Shown here: positions 60,552 through 64,000 of the stretch, in pieces
How the letters are laid out: the number at the start of each line of letters is the position of its first letter
How positions within the stretch are numbered: the first letter of the stretch is position 1
Source: Achromobacter seleniivolatilans
Lineage (GTDB): Bacteria; Pseudomonadota; Gammaproteobacteria; Burkholderiales; Burkholderiaceae_B
Reading direction: 5' to 3'
NCBI RefSeq assembly: GCF_030864005.1
Contig: NZ_CP132976.1
Coordinates: forward strand, 3,906,001-3,970,000
DNA: 64,000 bases
The notes under the pieces: model-generated
Told to the model about the DNA's origin: nothing
Database searches by the model: none
What the model saw: only the letters and a program-made list of their open reading frames with translations
Program-made: the position numbers and the translations under genes

Positions 60552-62168
60552 ATGCTTAAAAACCTGAAAATCCGAACCGGACTGCTCGCCGTCCTGACAC
60601 TTTTTGTACTGGCCCTGGCCGGCGCTACTGGCATGGGATGGTTATTTGCCAAAGCCGCGGACGACGCCGTCGATGACCTGAACCGGGTCTCCACCGAACA
60701 AACCCGCCCGCTATATGAAACACAGGTACTGCTGCTTCGCACTCGCATCACGTTGGTAGCCGCCTATCTGGATGTGCAGGCCGGACGCGCGACCCAGGCG
60801 CAAACCAGCGTCGATCAGGCCGCCAAATTCCTGACCGACGCCCGCCAGCGCTATGCGATCTACCAGCAGGTTCCCAAAGTCACCGAGGCCGCAAAAAAGC
60901 TGACCGCCGATATGGATGGCGTCTTCGCGGCCTATGTGCGCAGCATCGACGCGTTGGGTGAAGCCCTGAAACAACAATCTGCCGAGGGCTACGTCACAGC
61001 GGTGGCCAACGCCCGCGCCGCCGACGCCCGCTTCGAAGAGCGCGTCGTGGCCTTCCTGAATCACACCGAGCGGCGCGCCGCAGACATCAACACCGCGTCG
61101 GACTTGCGCTATGTCCAGGCGGAAATCTCAGCCATCGTCATGCTTGTCCTCGCCCTGATTCTGGCGATCGGGTGCTGGCGTTTCATCAGCCGCCAAGTGT
61201 TGACGCCATTGAAAGATGCCGCCGTACACTTCGACCGCATCGCCTCTGGGGATCTGACGCAACGCGTGGCGGTGGGCGCCGACAACGAGATCGGCGTGCT
61301 GTTCGCCGCACTCAAGCGCATGCAGGACAGCCTGACCCGCACCGTGGCTGAAGTACGCCGCAGCGTGAATGAAATCAACACCGGCGCCGCCGAAATCTCT
61401 TCAGGCAACACCAACTTGTCGTCACGCACGGAAGAACAGGCAGCGTCCTTGGAAGAAACTGCCGCCAGCATGGAAGAGCTGGCCACCGCCGTTAAACAGA
61501 ATACTGAGCACGCCCATCAAGCCAACGCTCTGGCCGCGGAAAGCCGTGGCGTGGCGATGCGTGGCGGCCAGGCCGTGGAACAGGTCGTGGAAACCATGTC
61601 GCGCATTTCCGGCAGTTCGCGCCGCATCGCCGAAATTGTCTCGGTAATCGACGGCATCGCCTTCCAGACCAACATCCTGGCCTTGAACGCAGCCGTGGAA
61701 GCCGCCAGAGCCGGTGAACAGGGCAAGGGTTTCGCGGTAGTGGCGGGTGAAGTCCGCTCCCTGGCGCAACGCAGCGCGCAAGCCGCGCGTGAGGTCAAGG
61801 ACCTGATCGAGCAATCCACCACCAACGTGGACAGCGGCGCCGAGCAGGTCCGCCAAGCCGGCGAAACCATGCAGGAAATCGTGAGTTCGGTGCAGCGCGT
61901 GACGCAGATCATGGCTGAAATCACCGAAGCGTCCACCGAACAGTCCATCGGCATCGACCAGATCAACCGCGCCGTCACGCAGATGGACGACGTGACCCAG
62001 CAGAACGCCGCGCTGGTGGAACAGGCAGCGGCGGCTGCCTCGTCGTTGGAAGATCAGGCCAAGCGGCTCGCGGCCACTGCGGCCTTCTTCAAGGTGCCGG
62101 CCGAAACCATCATCGATGTCACAGCACAGCCCGCGCCGGTCATTTTGCGCCCTGCCTACGCCAGCTGA
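60552..62168 (+). CDS. Methyl-accepting chemotaxis protein
   Basis: This 538-residue chemoreceptor has TM1 at about 9-30, a periplasmic four-helix bundle (about 35-190), TM2 at about 195-213 and HAMP at about 215-270. A cytoplasmic signalling domain follows, with methylation helices rich in Glu/Gln (SSRTEEQAASLEETAASMEEL) and the hairpin tip EAARAGEQGKGFAVVAGEVRSLAQRSA. The C-terminus (ILRPAYAS) lacks the NWETF pentapeptide that tethers CheR/CheB. The ligand is unknown. The ATG at 60552 follows GGAG; a reading from 60507 adds an unneeded extension. Confidence 0.93.
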   Translation: MLKNLKIRTGLLAVLTLFVLALAGATGMGWLFAKAADDAVDDLNRVSTEQTRPLYETQVLLLRTRITLVAAYLDVQAGRATQAQTSVDQAAKFLTDARQRYAIYQQVPKVTEAAKKLTADMDGVFAAYVRSIDALGEALKQQSAEGYVTAVANARAADARFEERVVAFLNHTERRAADINTASDLRYVQAEISAIVMLVLALILAIGCWRFISRQVLTPLKDAAVHFDRIASGDLTQRVAVGADNEIGVLFAALKRMQDSLTRTVAEVRRSVNEINTGAAEISSGNTNLSSRTEEQAASLEETAASMEELATAVKQNTEHAHQANALAAESRGVAMRGGQAVEQVVETMSRISGSSRRIAEIVSVIDGIAFQTNILALNAAVEAARAGEQGKGFAVVAGEVRSLAQRSAQAAREVKDLIEQSTTNVDSGAEQVRQAGETMQEIVSSVQRVTQIMAEITEASTEQSIGIDQINRAVTQMDDVTQQNAALVEQAAAAASSLEDQAKRLAATAAFFKVPAETIIDVTAQPAPVILRPAYAS

Positions 62169-62169
62169 G

Positions 62170-62197
62170 CACGGCGCTGCGGACGCGCTGCGCCGTG
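62170..62197 (+). terminator. GC-rich hairpin after the chemoreceptor gene
   Basis: The arms CACGGCGC / GCGCCGTG (8 bp, 12-base loop) begin one base after the chemoreceptor stop. No U-run follows directly, so termination may be rho-assisted. Confidence 0.35.
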
Positions 62198-62337
62198 GAT
62201 TCGGCCCGGTTTTGCGTCATCCTTTTGTACGAGCACTTTCGTCCTAGGGCTTTTCGATGACTTAAGAGTTGGCCCGCCAGGCCGTTGTCTAAGGGCAAGG
62301 CGCCAAGTTCCGCACGGCGCCGTCCGCCCTCCCGACG

Positions 62338-62640
62338 ATGAGCCTCCGCATGAACCGCGCACTCGCCTGTATGTTTTGCCAATCCACGCTGGCCCAAGGC
62401 GCGCCGTTGCTGGAAAAGAACGGCGCCGCCATCTGCAAGCCCTGCGTGGACCAGTTCTCGGATCGCTTCGCCGAACGCGCCTGGGCCATGGCGACAACAC
62501 TTCAAGAGCAGCTCGACGTGCTCCTTGACGAAAGCAGGCGAGCCCTGGAGCAAAGCGAAACTCTGGCCGAACGCGCTCGATCCTGCGGCTTTAGCCTGCA
62601 CGATCTGTCGGCCTCGCTGCCGGATCGCCCCCTATCCTGA
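62338..62640 (+). CDS. Small zinc-ribbon protein
   Basis: This protein of about 100 residues has two Cys pairs in a zinc-ribbon arrangement, C-M-F-C (about 11-14) and C-K-P-C (about 33-36). A helical segment (about 45-85: TLQEQLDVLLDESRRALEQSETLAERA) with coiled-coil character follows. It has no family I can name. The start may be 62338 or 62350. A role as a small regulator or adaptor is inference. It lies between a chemoreceptor and a fimbrial gene without clear operon ties. Confidence 0.6.
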   Translation: MSLRMNRALACMFCQSTLAQGAPLLEKNGAAICKPCVDQFSDRFAERAWAMATTLQEQLDVLLDESRRALEQSETLAERARSCGFSLHDLSASLPDRPLS

Positions 62641-62676
62641 CTCGGATTCAGCCATTCCGATGGCGCGGTTGTTTGC

Positions 62677-63693
62677 CTATTGATAATCAAACGTAAAAAC
62701 CATGGCGCCATTCACAACACCGGGGCTTGGCGTAGCAGTAAGGCCATAGTAGCGAATGGCATATTGATAGGTCGACTGCAAATTGGCTGCAATCGAACCC
62801 AATGCTGTACGCGTTTGCAGTGGGACAGGAGCATGGGTGACTGCGTTGACGAGCTGAACGCCAACGCCGCTGGCCACACCCGGGGCTCCTTCATTCAGAA
62901 TGCCAAACACTCCCGCCGCAGCTGCGTTGATTGGCGTTCCTACGGCGCCGTCGAACGTAATCCCTACTACCGCAGCGCCATCGCAAGTCAGGCCGATCGA
63001 AAAGGGCGTTGGTAAAGCCGTGCTTCCGACCCCGGATATGCTTTTTGCGGCGACAGCAGCCAAGGACACAGTCGGCGGATAAGTTACGTTGCACGCGATC
63101 TGCCGCGTCACGATGTTGCCGCTGAATCCCATGTAGTTAATTCCCCCGCCACCCAAAGTCGAGGCAGCGCCACCATTGTAGACACCGAAGCCAAACCAGG
63201 TCTGGGATTGGTCCAGATTCCCGCCAAGTATTGCACCCGTCTTCACAAACTCGATCGATATCGTGATGGAGTAAGTGAGGTCCGCGTTCAGAGTTCCCAA
63301 GCGGGCCGCCCTTGTGTCGCAATTCACTCCCGAAGCGTTCGTCATCGGTTGTCCGGCAGCGTTGCGCAAACGAATACCGACACCCCCAACACCGGTGGAA
63401 TAGATGCCCGGCATCACTTCCGTACCGCTGCCGTAGTAGCACGAGACAACCGGTGCTCCGGAGTAGTTGGCTCCCGAAGCGGTACATTGCCCCGAAAGTG
63501 TGTAGTGCCGCATCGAGCCCGGGATGGTCTCACCGACGGCCAGATTGGAAGCCACCGCCATATTGTTCATCGTCTGCAGGTACGGCATCGCGGGCGAGGC
63601 CGAGCAACTTGCGTGGGCCAGGTGCGGCAGAAACAGCAAAGCCAGCACACATAGCAAATTCTTGAACGTTCCAAAGATCTCATACCGTCTCAT
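62677..63693 (-). CDS. Fimbrial tip adhesin / pilin of a chaperone-usher system
   Basis: This 338-residue secreted protein has a signal peptide (about 8-29, ending LAHAS). An N-terminal domain (about 30-190) has beta-strand character and several cysteines (CSASP, GQCTAS, VSCYYG, NCDTR). The C-terminal pilin domain (about 200-338) ends ANLQSTYQYAIRYYGL and GAMVFTFDYQ, the donor-strand pattern of FimH-like adhesins. The usher end at 63842 and the layout place it at the end of a chaperone-usher operon. The ligand is unknown. Confidence 0.82.
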   Translation of the reverse strand: MRRYEIFGTFKNLLCVLALLFLPHLAHASCSASPAMPYLQTMNNMAVASNLAVGETIPGSMRHYTLSGQCTASGANYSGAPVVSCYYGSGTEVMPGIYSTGVGGVGIRLRNAAGQPMTNASGVNCDTRAARLGTLNADLTYSITISIEFVKTGAILGGNLDQSQTWFGFGVYNGGAASTLGGGGINYMGFSGNIVTRQIACNVTYPPTVSLAAVAAKSISGVGSTALPTPFSIGLTCDGAAVVGITFDGAVGTPINAAAAGVFGILNEGAPGVASGVGVQLVNAVTHAPVPLQTRTALGSIAANLQSTYQYAIRYYGLTATPSPGVVNGAMVFTFDYQ

Positions 63694-63841
63694 GATTTAC
63701 CGCCAATACCAATAGTTGAAGAGAACGCAACGCTGGCAATCTGGCCGGCTTGCAAGTCAATGTTCGTGTGCGTCTTGTGGCAATAGCCGTTCGGAGCTTC
63801 ATATCGACGCGCCCTATTACCCAATACCTTTCTTCGCGGTT

Positions 63842-64000
63842 TCACTGGCACGTTGCCTCGATCAAAGGCAGATCCACTGCGTTACCGGATTTCAACTCCG
63901 GCAGTTGATATTCGATCTTGCATTGCTGCGCCTTTTCACTGCTCAACGACACTGTGAGTGCGCCGCTGCCGCTGTTGAGGCCACGCGCAAGGATGCGCCC
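63842..64000 (-). CDS. C-terminal end of a fimbrial outer-membrane usher (partial)
   Basis: The minus strand is open from the window edge for 52 residues and ends at a TGA at 63842. The tail has the usher C-terminal pattern: a glycine-containing start, then C-K-I-E-Y-Q-L-P and a final T-C-Q, with the paired cysteines of usher C-terminal domains. The rest of the gene lies beyond the window. It is 148 nt upstream of the adhesin gene on the same strand. Confidence 0.65.
   Translation of the reverse strand, partial: GRILARGLNSGSGALTVSLSSEKAQQCKIEYQLPELKSGNAVDLPLIEATCQ

Overview
The window is GC-rich, densely coded DNA from a Gram-negative bacterium. It is most like the Alcaligenaceae (Achromobacter/Bordetella group of Betaproteobacteria). 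The main reasons are three Bug-type (Bordetella uptake gene) solute receptors, the lptD-surA-rsmA block lying divergent to amgK-murU, the glyQ-glyS-gmhB-plsC block, and many LysR/IclR/MarR/TetR regulators next to small catabolic operons. No phage, insertion sequence, CRISPR array or rRNA was seen. There is one tRNA gene, tRNA-Lys(CTT).

Region 1 (1-14075) is a catabolic island. It encodes a DUF35 protein coupled to a thiolase-fold protein that lacks the usual nucleophilic cysteine, an acyl-CoA ligase, a nitronate monooxygenase-like flavoprotein, a short-chain dehydrogenase plus a MaoC hydratase that together look like a split peroxisomal multifunctional enzyme 2, a family III CoA-transferase, three Bug receptors, an RraA-type aldolase and a D-2-hydroxyacid dehydrogenase. 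LysR and IclR regulators are embedded. The set suggests uptake, CoA activation and beta-oxidation-like or aldol chain shortening of an unidentified organic acid.

Region 2 (14227-31684) is mostly housekeeping: class I fumarase, a crotonase, glyQS, gmhB, an acyltransferase, a YgjP-type metallopeptidase, a PhnW-like aminotransferase, glyoxalase I, peptide deformylase, FadE, a SpmA-SpmB-like membrane protein, pyruvate kinase, glycerate kinase and rsmA. Region 3 (31703-38452) is the outer-membrane biogenesis block surA/lptD, divergent from the peptidoglycan-recycling pair amgK-murU and a small coiled-coil membrane protein.

Region 4 (38469-48959) is accessory and regulatory. It holds a flavin monooxygenase / DUF2783 / MarR operon with TTGCGC dyads in its promoter, a pterin dehydratase, an OmpA-like lipoprotein, a HAD hydrolase, a complete iron-type cell-surface signalling set (sigma factor, FecR, TonB receptor), tRNA-Lys with a near-consensus promoter, and a divergent SDR/TetR pair with two clear operators.

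Region 5 (48971-64000) carries a Cache-GGDEF diguanylate cyclase, an AsmA-family protein, an LTA-synthase-like membrane sulfatase-fold enzyme, tag, a YkgJ-type cysteine cluster protein, an alpha/beta hydrolase with a cysteine at the nucleophile position, an AraC regulator divergent from a diverged Fur paralogue (with a good Fur box between them), an unknown protein coupled to that Fur, a LysR regulator, a chemoreceptor, a small zinc-ribbon protein, and the end of a chaperone-usher fimbrial cluster that runs off the right edge.
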